Positions 25,055 through 33,861 of a stretch of 64,000 bases of DNA are shown one piece after another; the stretch's first letter is position 1; each line of letters begins with the position of its first letter. Source of the DNA: Desulfobulbaceae bacterium (GTDB taxonomy: Bacteria; Desulfobacterota; Desulfobulbia; Desulfobulbales; SURF-16); contig JAGXFQ010000016.1 of the NCBI GenBank assembly GCA_024637145.1, positions 53,153-117,152 of the forward strand, read 5' to 3'. The position numbers and the translations under genes are program-made. The notes under the pieces are model-generated. The model was not told where the DNA came from, searched no databases, and saw only the letters and a list, made by a program, of their open reading frames with translations.

Positions 25055-27271
25055 GTGGCCATAAGCGATTTTACCCGACAAGAAGAGCAGAAGTCCCACC
25101 GCAAAAAAAGGCGGATCTGGTGGATTATTGCCCTGTGTCTCCTCCTCATGGCCGGGCTCACCTTTCTTGAGACCCGGGTCCTTGAGCTGGGTACCGTGCA
25201 TTTTCCGGTGAGCGGCAATGTCCTTGTCTATGTCCTGATTAATTTCAATGTCCTTCTCCTGCTGCTCACTGTTTTTTTGGTCCTGCGCAATCTGGTCCAG
25301 CTGGTTTTTGATCGGCAACGGAAGATTCTGGGGACCAAGCTGCGGACCAAGCTGGTTATTTCTTTCATGTCCATGGCCCTTATCCCCACCAGTATCCTCT
25401 TTTTTCTCTCCCTGCAATTTGTCTCCACCTCCATGGATTATTGGTTCAATATCAAAGTGGAGCAGGCCCTTGAAGAGTCTTTGGACATAGCCCGTAATGT
25501 TTATCAGGAAGAGCGGCACGTGGCCGGCAGGCTGGGGAAAAATATCGCCCTGCAGCTGGAATCAAACCGTTACCGGCAGCTCACGGATACTTCCCTGGAT
25601 ATCTTTTTGGATGATATTGTCGAGAGCCGTGGCCTCGCCTCCCTTGCCCTGCTTGGGGAAAATCGTCAGGTAAAGGTGATGGCCCTGGTGGAAGGGCTTG
25701 CGCCCCAGGATATGCCGGTCATTCCCGAATCCCTGATCCGCAAGGGGCTGAATGGGGAAAAAGGGCTGGATATCATCCAGAAGACCGCCAAGGGGGAACT
25801 GGTGCGGAATGTGACCCTGGTTCGTCTTGGCCATGAGCGGTTGGAACCCCATCTCCTGGTGACCTCACTGCTTGTGCCGCAGGAAAAGATTGACCAGCTG
25901 CACAAGATTGCCGCCGGCCTTGAGGGCTATCGCCAGCTCATGCTGCTCCAACAGCCCATTAAGACCAGCCTGCTCGTTATTCTGCTTATTGTCACCCTGC
26001 TGGTGATGTTCTCGGCAATCTGGTTCGGATTTTATGTGGCCAGCGGCCTCACCACGCCCATTGGCAAGCTGGCCGATGCCACCAGGCGGGTTGCCGATGG
26101 TGAGCTCGATTTTGTTATTGACAAGGAATCAGGGGATGAGATGGGTACCCTGGTGGAGTCGTTTAATAAGATGACCCGGGATCTCCTCATCGGCAAGAGG
26201 AGCCTTGAGCAGTTCAACCTGGAGCTGGAAAACAGGCGGCGCTATACCGAGACCATCCTGCAGAATGTGCCGGCGGGGGTTATTTCCCTGGACAGCCGGG
26301 GCCATATCACCTCCATTAATACCTTTGCCGAGACCCTGCTCAATATTGACCCGCAACGACTTCTGGGTCATGATTATAAAAACGTCCTTGCCCCCCAGCA
26401 CAGTGCGGTACTTGATCAGTTTTATGCGGAACTGGTCCGGACCGGCAAGATGTTCCTGGAGATGCCGCTCCAGCTGTCCGTGGGCAATGAGACCTTTTCT
26501 CTGCGGGTCAAGATAACCAGGTTGCATGACGAAAGCGGTGAAGACCTGGGGGTGGTTCTGGTCTTTGATAATCTCACCGAGCTTGAAAAGGCCCAGCGGA
26601 TGGCGGCCTGGCGCGAGGTGGCGCGGCGGATTGCCCATGAGGTCAAAAATCCCCTCACCCCGATTCAGCTCTCTGCCCAGCGTCTGCGCAAGCGATATCT
26701 TGACAAATTGGCAGGGGAGGGTGATATCTTTGATCTTTGTACCAGGACCATTATCGCCCAGGTGGATGAGCTGAAGCATCTGGTCAGTGAGTTTTCCAGT
26801 TTTGCCCGCATGCCGGCGGTCCAGAAGAAACGCAGCGACCTGGTGGCCATGGCCCGGCAAACCCTCTTTATGTATCAGGAGGGGCATAAGGAGGTGCAAT
26901 TCCACCTTGTCTGTGACCAGGATGTCCCTCTCTTCCTCTTTGATCGCAACCAGATGGAAAGGGTGCTGATTAATCTCCTGGATAATGCCGTGGCTGTTGT
27001 GCCGGAGAAAGAAGGCGAGGTCATTGTGGAGCTCAGGGTGGATCCCAGCCAAAGTCAGGTCTTTCTTGAGGTCCGCGATAATGGGCCCGGGGTGGGGGAC
27101 GAGGATAAGCTCCATCTTTTTGAGCCCTATTTCACCACCAAGAAGACCGGTACCGGCCTGGGTCTTGCCATAGCCACCACCATTGTCGCTGATCATGGAG
27201 GCTATATCCGGATCAAGGATAATATACCCACCGGCGCCCGCTTCATTGTCGAGCTGCCCCTGGCATCATAG
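25055..27271 (+). CDS. ntrY: NtrY-family sensor histidine kinase
   Basis: 738 residues. Three hydrophobic segments in the first 125 residues and one at ~312-335 frame a periplasmic sensor region. Then come HAMP (~336-388), PAS (~400-510), and the kinase core with H-box RRIAHEVKNPLTP (phosphorylated H528), an N-box NLLDNAV, and G-boxes DNGPGVGDED and TGTGLGLA. The product should phosphorylate the adjacent regulator. NtrYX pairs are linked to nitrogen or redox responses elsewhere; the signal here is unknown. The start is GTG 25055 with only a weak ribosome site. Confidence 0.88.
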   Translation: MAISDFTRQEEQKSHRKKRRIWWIIALCLLLMAGLTFLETRVLELGTVHFPVSGNVLVYVLINFNVLLLLLTVFLVLRNLVQLVFDRQRKILGTKLRTKLVISFMSMALIPTSILFFLSLQFVSTSMDYWFNIKVEQALEESLDIARNVYQEERHVAGRLGKNIALQLESNRYRQLTDTSLDIFLDDIVESRGLASLALLGENRQVKVMALVEGLAPQDMPVIPESLIRKGLNGEKGLDIIQKTAKGELVRNVTLVRLGHERLEPHLLVTSLLVPQEKIDQLHKIAAGLEGYRQLMLLQQPIKTSLLVILLIVTLLVMFSAIWFGFYVASGLTTPIGKLADATRRVADGELDFVIDKESGDEMGTLVESFNKMTRDLLIGKRSLEQFNLELENRRRYTETILQNVPAGVISLDSRGHITSINTFAETLLNIDPQRLLGHDYKNVLAPQHSAVLDQFYAELVRTGKMFLEMPLQLSVGNETFSLRVKITRLHDESGEDLGVVLVFDNLTELEKAQRMAAWREVARRIAHEVKNPLTPIQLSAQRLRKRYLDKLAGEGDIFDLCTRTIIAQVDELKHLVSEFSSFARMPAVQKKRSDLVAMARQTLFMYQEGHKEVQFHLVCDQDVPLFLFDRNQMERVLINLLDNAVAVVPEKEGEVIVELRVDPSQSQVFLEVRDNGPGVGDEDKLHLFEPYFTTKKTGTGLGLAIATTIVADHGGYIRIKDNIPTGARFIVELPLAS

Positions 27272-27278
27272 GAAAAGT

Positions 27279-28673
27279 ATGGCCAAGAAAATTCTCATAA
27301 TTGATGACGAAGAAACCATTCGGGAGTCGGTGGCCGGCATCCTGAGCGATGAAGGTTTTGCGCCCCTGCCCGTGGCCAGCGCCCGGGAGGCCTTTGCCCT
27401 TCTGGAGACCCAGGCCGTTCATGTTGTGCTGCTGGATATCTGGATGCCCGAGATGGACGGTATGGCAGCCCTGCCCAAAATCAAGGAGCTCTATCCGGAT
27501 CTGCCGGTGATCATGATCTCCGGCCATGGAAATATCGAGACCGCCGTGCAGGCCACCAAGATGGGGGCCTTTGATTTTATCGAGAAGCCCCCTTCCTATG
27601 ACAAGATCATCCTGGCCATCAACAATGCCCTGCATTTTTCGCGGCTGGCCCGGGAAAACGAAATCCTCAGGGGCAAGCAGGGGCACCAGTCGGAACTGAC
27701 CGGCATCTCGCCGGCCATCAATGCTGTCCGCGACCAGATTCTCAGGGTGGCGCCCACCCAGGCCTGGGTCCTGATCAGGGGCGAGCATGGGACCGGCAAG
27801 GAGCTTGCCGCCCAGATGATCCATGGCCACTCCTCGGCCAAAGACAAACCCATGATCGAGGTGAACTGCGCCGCTATCCCCGAAGAGCTCATTGAAAGCG
27901 AGCTCTTCGGCCATGAAAAAGGGGCCTTTACCGGGGCCACCACCAGCAAGCGCGGCAAGTTCGATTTGGCAGACGGCTCCATCCTCTTTCTTGATGAGAT
28001 CGGCGACATGAGCCTGAAGACCCAGGCCAAGGTTCTGCGTATCCTCCAGGAACAGAAATTTGAGCGGGTGGGAGGGGCCAAGACCATTTCGGTGGATGTG
28101 CGGGTTATTGCCGCCACCAATAAGGATCTGGAGGCGGAGATTGAAGCCGGTAACTTCCGGGCAGATCTTTTTTATCGTCTCAATGTGGTGCCCATTACCC
28201 TGCCGCCACTTCGGGAGCGCCTGGAGGATCTGCCCCTGCTGGTGGAGGATCTTATGCAGGGTTTTCAACGCAAGGGCTTTGGCAGAAAGAAATTCCTGCC
28301 CGGCGCCTTGCATGCCATGCAGCGCCACCACTGGCCGGGTAATGTCAGGGAGTTGCGGAATTTTCTGGAGAGGCTTTCCATCATGTCACCGGCTGCAGAG
28401 GTCTCAGGTGAGCAGGTTTCCCAGATTCTGGGGGGAGGGGGGATGGTGCGCTCTCGGCCTGAGCGTGGCGGCTCCCCGGCCTTGCCAGGCCTTGGCGGTG
28501 AAGCTGCTTTGGCCGCGGCTATGACCTTTAAGGATGCCAAGAAGCAGTTTGAGGCCGATTTTCTCAAGGCGAAGATCGCCGAAAATGAGGGTAATATCTC
28601 AAAAACAGCTGAACAGATTGGCGTGGAACGGAGTCATCTGCACAAGAGAATCAAGGCCCTGGGTCTTGATTGA
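27279..28673 (+). CDS. ntrX: NtrX/NtrC-family sigma-54-dependent response regulator
   Basis: 464 residues from ATG 27279. A receiver domain with phospho-acceptor D53 (VVLLDIWMPEMDG) is followed by the AAA+ domain with Walker A GEHGTGK (168-174), the sigma-54-contacting GAFTGA loop (215-220) and Walker B ILFLDEIGD. A Fis-type helix-turn-helix closes the protein (NISKTAEQIGVERSHLHKR). It starts 7 bases after the ntrY stop, so the pair is one operon. It should activate sigma-54 promoters when phosphorylated. Confidence 0.93.
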   Translation: MAKKILIIDDEETIRESVAGILSDEGFAPLPVASAREAFALLETQAVHVVLLDIWMPEMDGMAALPKIKELYPDLPVIMISGHGNIETAVQATKMGAFDFIEKPPSYDKIILAINNALHFSRLARENEILRGKQGHQSELTGISPAINAVRDQILRVAPTQAWVLIRGEHGTGKELAAQMIHGHSSAKDKPMIEVNCAAIPEELIESELFGHEKGAFTGATTSKRGKFDLADGSILFLDEIGDMSLKTQAKVLRILQEQKFERVGGAKTISVDVRVIAATNKDLEAEIEAGNFRADLFYRLNVVPITLPPLRERLEDLPLLVEDLMQGFQRKGFGRKKFLPGALHAMQRHHWPGNVRELRNFLERLSIMSPAAEVSGEQVSQILGGGGMVRSRPERGGSPALPGLGGEAALAAAMTFKDAKKQFEADFLKAKIAENEGNISKTAEQIGVERSHLHKRIKALGLD

Positions 28674-28863
28674 TTTTTGGCAATATGCACCGGCACCGCT
28701 CGTCTTCGTTCCTTGTGCCCTATCTTAGATAGAGGCAAGTGCTTGAAGTCTCAAATGAACGTGATAGGTGAACGAAAGGAGACTCCGATCTGAGGCGTTG
28801 GGGGATGGGTAGAGATCTGACTTTTACCCCCTATGGAGAGTCTCTGCCGAGAAGGTAATGGCA

Positions 28864-28917
28864 TTAATATTGATGGACTCGTAGATAGCGTAGACTTCGA
28901 AAAGTCCATCGTACCGC
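28864..28917 (+). repeat. Dispersed 54-bp repeat, copy 1
   Basis: The left end of the MITE-like element matches 37742-37795 at 52 of 54 positions. It contains an internal inverted repeat, GATGGACT (28872-28879) with AGTCCATC (28903-28910). Confidence 0.85.
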
Positions 28918-29095
28918 TTGAGATGGCTAAGCAGATAGCGCAGACTTCGAAAACTTTGATATACAGGTAAGCGAACATCGTGAGATTCCGAGGAGTGGTG
29001 GTGTCGAGGGCGGAAGCGTCCATGCGGTACGCTGAGCACCCGAGATCCCGCCACGACGCAGGAGATCGAAGTTTTGGCGACGCCATCAATATTAA
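28864..29095. mobile_element. MITE-like element with 13-bp terminal inverted repeats
   Basis: TTAATATTGATGG (28864-28876) and CCATCAATATTAA (29083-29095) are perfect inverted repeats bounding 232 bases of non-coding DNA. Internal repeats include GTACCGC/GCGGTAC and a degenerate second copy of AGATAGCGCAGACTTCGAAAAC (28937-28958 area), so the whole can fold on itself. Its first 54 bases recur behind truA. Size, terminal repeats and dispersal suit a miniature transposable element; no target duplication is obvious. Confidence 0.5.
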
Positions 29096-29119
29096 CAGGT
29101 GACAAGGTGTTAAACAGGT

Positions 29120-30865
29120 ATGAGTGATGATAAAATGAGTCTGCCCAGCGAAAAGGACCTGGAACGTGAACTGGGTGATTATCTCAGTAATAAATATGGC
29201 GGACAGGTTAAGATTGTCTCTGCCGGCATGCTGCCTCTGGCCAGGGAAAAGGTGGTGGAGCAACAGGCTGAGCGGAGTGAAGAGGCCTTTCAGTTTGATC
29301 TGAAACCGGAAGAGCTGGTCAAATACCTGGACGAATATGTGGTGCAGCAGGGTGAGGCCAAGGCCGTGCTGGCCACCAAAATATGTACCCATTTCAACCG
29401 GATCCGCCACGAACTGGAAACAGGACGGTCCATAAAGAGACAGGTGGGTCGGATTAAGTCCAATGTCTTACTCATCGGCCCCACCGGTGTCGGCAAGACC
29501 TATCTGGTTAAGCTTATTGCCCGCCGGCTGGGGGTACCCTTTGTCAAGGGGGATGCCACTAAATTCAGTGAGACCGGCTATGTGGGCGGCGATGTCGAGG
29601 ATCTGGTGCGTGATTTGGTCCGCCAGGCTGATGATGATATCAGCAAGGCCGAGTATGGCATCATCTATGTGGATGAGGTGGACAAGATTGCCGCCAGTCC
29701 TCAGCGCCTTGGCGCGGACGTCTCCAGGGCCGGGGTGCAGCGCGCCTTTTTGAAACCCATGGAGGAGACGGATGTGGAACTCAAGGTTCCCCATGATCCT
29801 CTTTCCCAGCTGGAGGCCATGGAGCATTTCCGGGCCACTGGCAAGCGGGAAAAAAAGGTGGTCAACACCAGAAATATCCTCTTTATCATGAGTGGCGCCT
29901 TTGTTGATCTTCCCGATATTGTCCAAAAACGGCGCAATGAACGCGCCATTGGTTTCGGCAGTAAGTTGGAATCGAAAACCCACGGCAGTCGCTCTTTTCA
30001 AGAGGTGATGGCTGAAGACCTCATTGCCTATGGATTTGAGAGCGAGTTTGTCGGCCGTCTGCCCGTAGTTGCCGCCTTGACTGATCTGAGCCGGCAGGAT
30101 TTTGTCGAGATCCTCTCCAGCCCCAATTCGGCCGTGGTGCTGGGCAAGAAAGAGGATTTCAAGGCCTATGGCATCCGTCTCAGTTTTGAGCCCGAGGCCC
30201 TGGAGGCCATAGCAGCCAAGGCCGTGCTGGAAAAAACAGGGGCCCGAGGCCTGCTCAGTGTCATGGAAAAGACCCTGCTGCCTTTTGAGAAATCTCTGCC
30301 CTCCACAATACGGCGCCATCTGGTGGTCTCCAGGGAAATGGTGGAGGATCCTCATGGAGGCCTGCTCGCCATGCTCAAGGAGACAGGCAGCGATCATCAC
30401 CGGCGCCGGTCTGAGGCCTTGCGGTTGGCTGATTTTGCCCGTCTGGTGGAGGTTATCGAGCATGCCCATGGTGATTTCCTCCGGGAGCAGGCCGTGGAGA
30501 TCACCCCCACCCGGCTCAACATGATGGCCGCCCATTGTCTGGATGCCTTGCTGGATGTCCGGGATGTCTGTGCGGATTTCAGCGAGATGATTCATCATAT
30601 CCGCGATTATGCGGCCACGGTTTCCGTGGATTGTGATATTAATGTCATTCTGGCGGAGGCGGCAATTGATCGGATTTTACAAAAAAGCCAGTTGACCATC
30701 CCCTCTGTGAACCAGGTGTGTCAGGAGATTTTTACCACCCTGGAATATGGTCTGCGTCTTATGGGCCAGAAAAATCTTGACGTTGAACTGGTCATGCCGG
30801 TGGCCGCGGTGGACAGCCCTGCTACCTTTATTGATGCGGTCCTTGATGAGCACTTTCAATTGTGA
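29120..30865 (+). CDS. ClpX-like AAA+ ATPase with C-terminal extension
   Basis: 581 residues. The core matches ClpX/HslU: Walker A GPTGVGKT (120-127), FVKGDATKFSETGYVGGDVED, Walker B IIYVDEVDKIA (D185-E186) and ARGLLSVMEKTLL in the small domain. Differences from ClpX are the missing N-terminal Cys4 zinc domain, no visible IGF loop for ClpP docking where expected, and about 150 extra residues after ~410 with helical segments (LDALLDVRDVCADFSEMIHHIRDY). It is probably a stand-alone unfoldase or remodelling ATPase. No peptidase gene is adjacent. Start ATG 29120; the ribosome site is weak. Confidence 0.75.
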   Translation: MSDDKMSLPSEKDLERELGDYLSNKYGGQVKIVSAGMLPLAREKVVEQQAERSEEAFQFDLKPEELVKYLDEYVVQQGEAKAVLATKICTHFNRIRHELETGRSIKRQVGRIKSNVLLIGPTGVGKTYLVKLIARRLGVPFVKGDATKFSETGYVGGDVEDLVRDLVRQADDDISKAEYGIIYVDEVDKIAASPQRLGADVSRAGVQRAFLKPMEETDVELKVPHDPLSQLEAMEHFRATGKREKKVVNTRNILFIMSGAFVDLPDIVQKRRNERAIGFGSKLESKTHGSRSFQEVMAEDLIAYGFESEFVGRLPVVAALTDLSRQDFVEILSSPNSAVVLGKKEDFKAYGIRLSFEPEALEAIAAKAVLEKTGARGLLSVMEKTLLPFEKSLPSTIRRHLVVSREMVEDPHGGLLAMLKETGSDHHRRRSEALRLADFARLVEVIEHAHGDFLREQAVEITPTRLNMMAAHCLDALLDVRDVCADFSEMIHHIRDYAATVSVDCDINVILAEAAIDRILQKSQLTIPSVNQVCQEIFTTLEYGLRLMGQKNLDVELVMPVAAVDSPATFIDAVLDEHFQL

Positions 30866-30873
30866 AAAGGCGA

Positions 30874-30974
30874 GAAATAAAGAAGTTATAGGAGGCAAAG
30901 GAGTTAAAGAATTTCCCCATCGAGTTATTCTTTGCCTCTTCTCTCTTCTATAACTTCTCTATCTTCTTTATTTC
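30874..30974. repeat. 101-base nested inverted repeat between the ClpX-like gene and hemB
   Basis: Three perfectly matched, nested arm pairs: GAAATAAAGAAG (30874-30885) with CTTCTTTATTTC (30963-30974), AGAAGTTATAG (30881-30891) with CTATAACTTCT (30948-30958), and GAGGCAAAG (30892-30900) with CTTTGCCTC (30930-30938). The left arm is almost pure purine and the right arm pyrimidine. It can form a long hairpin in RNA and may terminate the upstream gene or shape the hemB leader. Confidence 0.7.
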
Positions 30975-31006
30975 TATAACTTCTTTCTTAATAAAAGGAG
31001 CTTTCC

Positions 31007-31981
31007 ATGGTTTTTCCCGAATATCGCCCCCGCCGTTTGCGCCGCAATCCTCAGCTGCGCTCCCTGGTCAGAGAAACACGCCTTTCCCCGGAGCAGCTGA
31101 TCTATCCTCTCTTTGTGGTGCCTGGCAAGGGTCGCAGGGAAGAGATCTCCTCCATGCCCGGGGTGTTCCGGTTGAGTGTCGATCAGCTGGCCGCTGAGGC
31201 CAAAGAGCTGCTGGGGCTCGGCATCCAGCATGTCCTTCTTTTTGGCGTGCCGGAGAAAAAGGATGCGGCCGCTTCGGGGGCCTATGCCAAGGCAGGCATC
31301 ATTCAGACAGCCACCAAGGAACTCAAGAATAAGGCCCCCCAGCTCATGGTCACCACAGATGTCTGCATGTGCGAGTATACCGATCATGGTCATTGCGGTG
31401 TTCTGGAAAGGGGGCAGGTGAATAATGATGCCACCCTGGAAATTCTCGCCAAGATCGCCCTCTCCCACGCCCAGGCCGGGGCCGATATTGTTGCCCCCTC
31501 AGACATGATGGATGGCCGGGTGGCGGAGATCAGGGGGGTGCTTGATGAGAATAATTTCGAGATGGTGCCCATCATGAGCTATGCCGTGAAATATGCCTCG
31601 GCTTTTTATGGTCCCTTCCGGGATGCGGCGGAGTGTGCGCCGCAGGAGGGCGATAGAAAGGGGTATCAGATGGATCCCGCCAATAGCAGGGAGGCCCTGC
31701 GAGAGGCCACCATGGATGTGGATGAGGGCGCGGATATCCTCATTGTCAAGCCGGCCGTGGCCTATCTTGATATCATCCGCTCTCTGCGTGATGAGTTTGA
31801 TCTGCCCATTGCCGCCTATCATGTCAGCGGCGAGTATGCCATGATCAAGGCGGCCGCCGCCAATGGCTGGATAGATGGCGAGCAGGTCATGCAGGAAACC
31901 CTGCTCTCCATCACGCGGGCCGGGGCTGATATTATCATCACCTATGGTGCCAAGGAAATGGCCAGAATGCTCAACAGCTGA
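31007..31981 (+). CDS. hemB: Delta-aminolevulinic acid dehydratase (porphobilinogen synthase)
   Basis: 324 residues. The zinc-site segment TTDVCMCEYTDHGHC (~120-134) has the three Cys of zinc-dependent enzymes. The two active-site lysines lie in PIMSYAVKYASAFYGPF and ILIVKPAVAYLDI. HemB condenses two 5-aminolevulinate molecules to porphobilinogen on the route to haem, sirohaem and cobalamin. AAAAGGAG precedes the ATG. The gene is transcribed alone after a strongly structured spacer. Confidence 0.96.
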   Translation: MVFPEYRPRRLRRNPQLRSLVRETRLSPEQLIYPLFVVPGKGRREEISSMPGVFRLSVDQLAAEAKELLGLGIQHVLLFGVPEKKDAAASGAYAKAGIIQTATKELKNKAPQLMVTTDVCMCEYTDHGHCGVLERGQVNNDATLEILAKIALSHAQAGADIVAPSDMMDGRVAEIRGVLDENNFEMVPIMSYAVKYASAFYGPFRDAAECAPQEGDRKGYQMDPANSREALREATMDVDEGADILIVKPAVAYLDIIRSLRDEFDLPIAAYHVSGEYAMIKAAAANGWIDGEQVMQETLLSITRAGADIIITYGAKEMARMLNS

Positions 31982-32325
31982 GCCTTTTTCCCCGGCGCCC
32001 CTTCAGTTAGGATGGTCACGAGGTCTTGCCTGAAGGGGCCGCCCGGCCAAGGGTGCCAGCAACACCTCTGCGGCTACCCTTCCCGCCGGGCAACGGGACC
32101 GAGGTTGCCGGGTGTGAGAAAGCAGCTCTTAAGCAGGGGGGGCAGGGCGGGCCAGATTTTTATCTCTTGTAACTGCTCACCCCATGGCCACCTCAATTAC
32201 AAGAACCACCTAAGTTGTAACTGCTTGCCGGGTGCCGGAGATTTTCGCGATCAGACCGGCGCCGCGTATATGTCATAGGTAAGCCGGCCTGATCGGGGGA
32301 AGATTCGGTGCCCTGTGAGCAGTTA
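31982..32325. other. Hairpin-rich convergent intergenic region (hemB / ttcA)
   Basis: 344 non-coding bases with several strong stems: CGCCCCTTCAG with CTGAAGGGGC (near 31996-32039), GCCCGGC/AAGGGT with ACCCTT/GCCGGGC (32041-32090), CGATCAGACCGGC with GCCGGCCTGATCG (32247-32293, one mismatch), and GTAACTGCTCAC (32169-32180) with GTGAGCAGTTAC (32315-32326). TTGTAACTGCT also occurs as a direct repeat at 32168 and 32215. I do not recognise a known RNA family on either strand. It could hold the terminators of both genes, a small structured RNA, or a palindromic insertion. Confidence 0.5.
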
Positions 32326-33075
32326 CTATCTCTTTTGATCCGGGTCATGGAGAGCGCGGTCAAGGAGGTATTGTGGCTTGACATTGCCCAGGGCCGCAAA
32401 AATGGTAGCCATCAGATGGCTATCCTCCTGGTAGAGCCGGGTCATCATCTGGCGGATGGTGTGGCGCTTGGTGTTCTCTGTTAAGGGGCAGGGGTTGGCC
32501 ACCGGCGCCAAGGCAAAGAGCCGGGCAAGTTGTTCGATGTGGGTTTTCTGCAGATAGGCCAAGGGGCGGATAATGGCTAGTTTGCCGGCAAAGAGGTCCT
32601 GTCTGGGCACCATGGTGGAGAGGTTGCCGCCGTAAAAAAGGTTGATGAAAAAGGTCTCAATGATGTCTTCCTTGTGATGTCCCAGGGCCAGCTTGGTGCA
32701 TCCTCTCTCCCTGGCCAGGTTGAAGAGCCTGGTGCGGCGGTTGCGGGCGCAGTGAAAACAGGCCGCAGAACTTTCCAGCTCAAAGGCATCCCTGCCGATG
32801 GTGGTCTGCACGATCTCATAGGGGACACCGGTTAAGGCCAGCTGCTGCTCAACAAGCAGGGACGTCTCGGAACTGAAGCCCATGTCAAGATGGATCGCCT
32901 GGATGGTATAGGAGATAGGGGCCTTTTTCTGCCATAATTTAAGGATGGCCGCCAGGACAAGACTGTCAACGCCTCCAGAGACCGCCACCAGAACCCGGTC
33001 GCCATCCGCCAGCATCTGATATTCATGGAGGGCCTGGCCAATGAGACGATTAAGAGCAGGGGGCAGAGGGGGCAT
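32326..33075 (-). CDS. ttcA: TtcA-family tRNA 2-thiolation / ATP-PP-loop protein
   Basis: 249 residues. The PP-loop SGGVDS (33-38) activates the tRNA base with ATP. C106 and C109 (ACFHCARNRR) plus C196 (NPCPLTEN) match the three Cys that hold the [4Fe-4S] cluster in TtcA. LALGHHKEDIIETFF is the conserved helix of the family. TtcA makes 2-thiocytidine-32 in tRNA. Some short relatives act on other sulfur substrates, so the exact product is inferred. Its 3' end lies in the hairpin region shared with hemB. Confidence 0.82.
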   Translation of the reverse strand: MPPLPPALNRLIGQALHEYQMLADGDRVLVAVSGGVDSLVLAAILKLWQKKAPISYTIQAIHLDMGFSSETSLLVEQQLALTGVPYEIVQTTIGRDAFELESSAACFHCARNRRTRLFNLARERGCTKLALGHHKEDIIETFFINLFYGGNLSTMVPRQDLFAGKLAIIRPLAYLQKTHIEQLARLFALAPVANPCPLTENTKRHTIRQMMTRLYQEDSHLMATIFAALGNVKPQYLLDRALHDPDQKR

Positions 33076-33193
33076 GGCTAAAAAAATGAGAATTGCGAAT
33101 TCCGTGGTCAGAATTCAGGATGGCGGGCCTGGGCCAGGATGGCTGAGGTGTCGATGCCGGTCGGTATAAGACGTTGAGCCGGCTGGCAGGATA

Positions 33194-33835
33194 TCAGGGG
33201 ATAGCCAGATGGGGGCAGTCGCTGAATTTGCGCACCACTCCTTCTTGTAAAAGGGTTTCTGCTGAAACAAATTGAAAATGGCGCCTGGAGGCCTTGCCAA
33301 AGGAAAAGAGGTCGGAAAGGAGGGTCTTTTGTGTTTCCTGATAACTGCCCCTGCACAGAATCCGGCCGCTCTCTACATGGATGAGACTGTAGTCGAAACC
33401 CACGGAGGCGGGCTCATCGGCGCCATATTTAGTGCCTTCCAGCTGTTGATAGGTGTAGAGGTTGGTGACAAGGGCGGCGTCGCCTTGGGCCTCTCTGCCT
33501 ATGTGCCGGGCCCGCTGGTGGAGGTCGCCGATAAAGGTGCCGGTCAGTGCTTCCTGCTTTCTGGCCGACAGGATGGTGACGTTTTCCTGCAGGGCAAAAT
33601 ACTCGGCAACAAGAGTGTTCAGGACCTGGCAGCCCTGGTCAAGGCGGTGGGAGGCGGCACTGTTGTTGCCGTTGTCCACACGATCATGCTCGCACTGCAA
33701 AACAACAATGGACTCCAGGGTTACTGCCGCGGCGCTCTCCCTGTTCATCTCATTGTTGACCTGCCCGCTCTGGTTGGCACAGGCAGGGAGGAAAAAGAGG
33801 GCGCAGGCAAAGATAAATCCAAGAGGTCGCATCAT
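33194..33835 (-). CDS. Predicted lipoprotein of unknown function
   Basis: 213 residues. The N-terminus is a lipoprotein signal: hydrophobic GFIFACALFFLPAC with Cys at ~19 as the lipidated residue (lipobox LPAC). The mature part is mixed helix and strand with two further Cys and no recognised domain; a stretch GFDYSLIHVESGRILCRGSYQETQ looks like a beta hairpin as in CsgG/LpoB-type proteins. The start is one of two adjacent ATG codons. It lies between hisB and ttcA on the same strand. Confidence 0.68.
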   Translation of the reverse strand: MMRPLGFIFACALFFLPACANQSGQVNNEMNRESAAAVTLESIVVLQCEHDRVDNGNNSAASHRLDQGCQVLNTLVAEYFALQENVTILSARKQEALTGTFIGDLHQRARHIGREAQGDAALVTNLYTYQQLEGTKYGADEPASVGFDYSLIHVESGRILCRGSYQETQKTLLSDLFSFGKASRRHFQFVSAETLLQEGVVRKFSDCPHLAIP

Positions 33836-33861
33836 GGCTGTTTCCGGTGGAGTTGACAGAA

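Larger units (their letters stand above)
28674..29119. other. Structured intergenic region between ntrX and the ClpX-like gene
   Basis: 446 bases with no supported gene; open frames here lack ribosome sites and family patterns. The left part (28674-28860) contains several possible stems, for example GGGTA/TACCC around 28806-28830 and GAGACTC/GAGTCTC around 28782-28844. The right part is the 232-bp inverted-repeat element described separately. The next gene begins 25 bases beyond its end. Confidence 0.5.

Noticed and set aside
28864..29095. Retron ncRNA or group II intron
   Set aside because: No reverse transcriptase gene nearby, no domain V-like motif, and no msr/msd arrangement; a MITE-like element fits better.
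28824..29105. 93-codon minus-strand open frame across the inverted-repeat element
   Set aside because: It spans both terminal repeats, lacks a ribosome site and has no family pattern; it follows from the lack of stops in the repeat.
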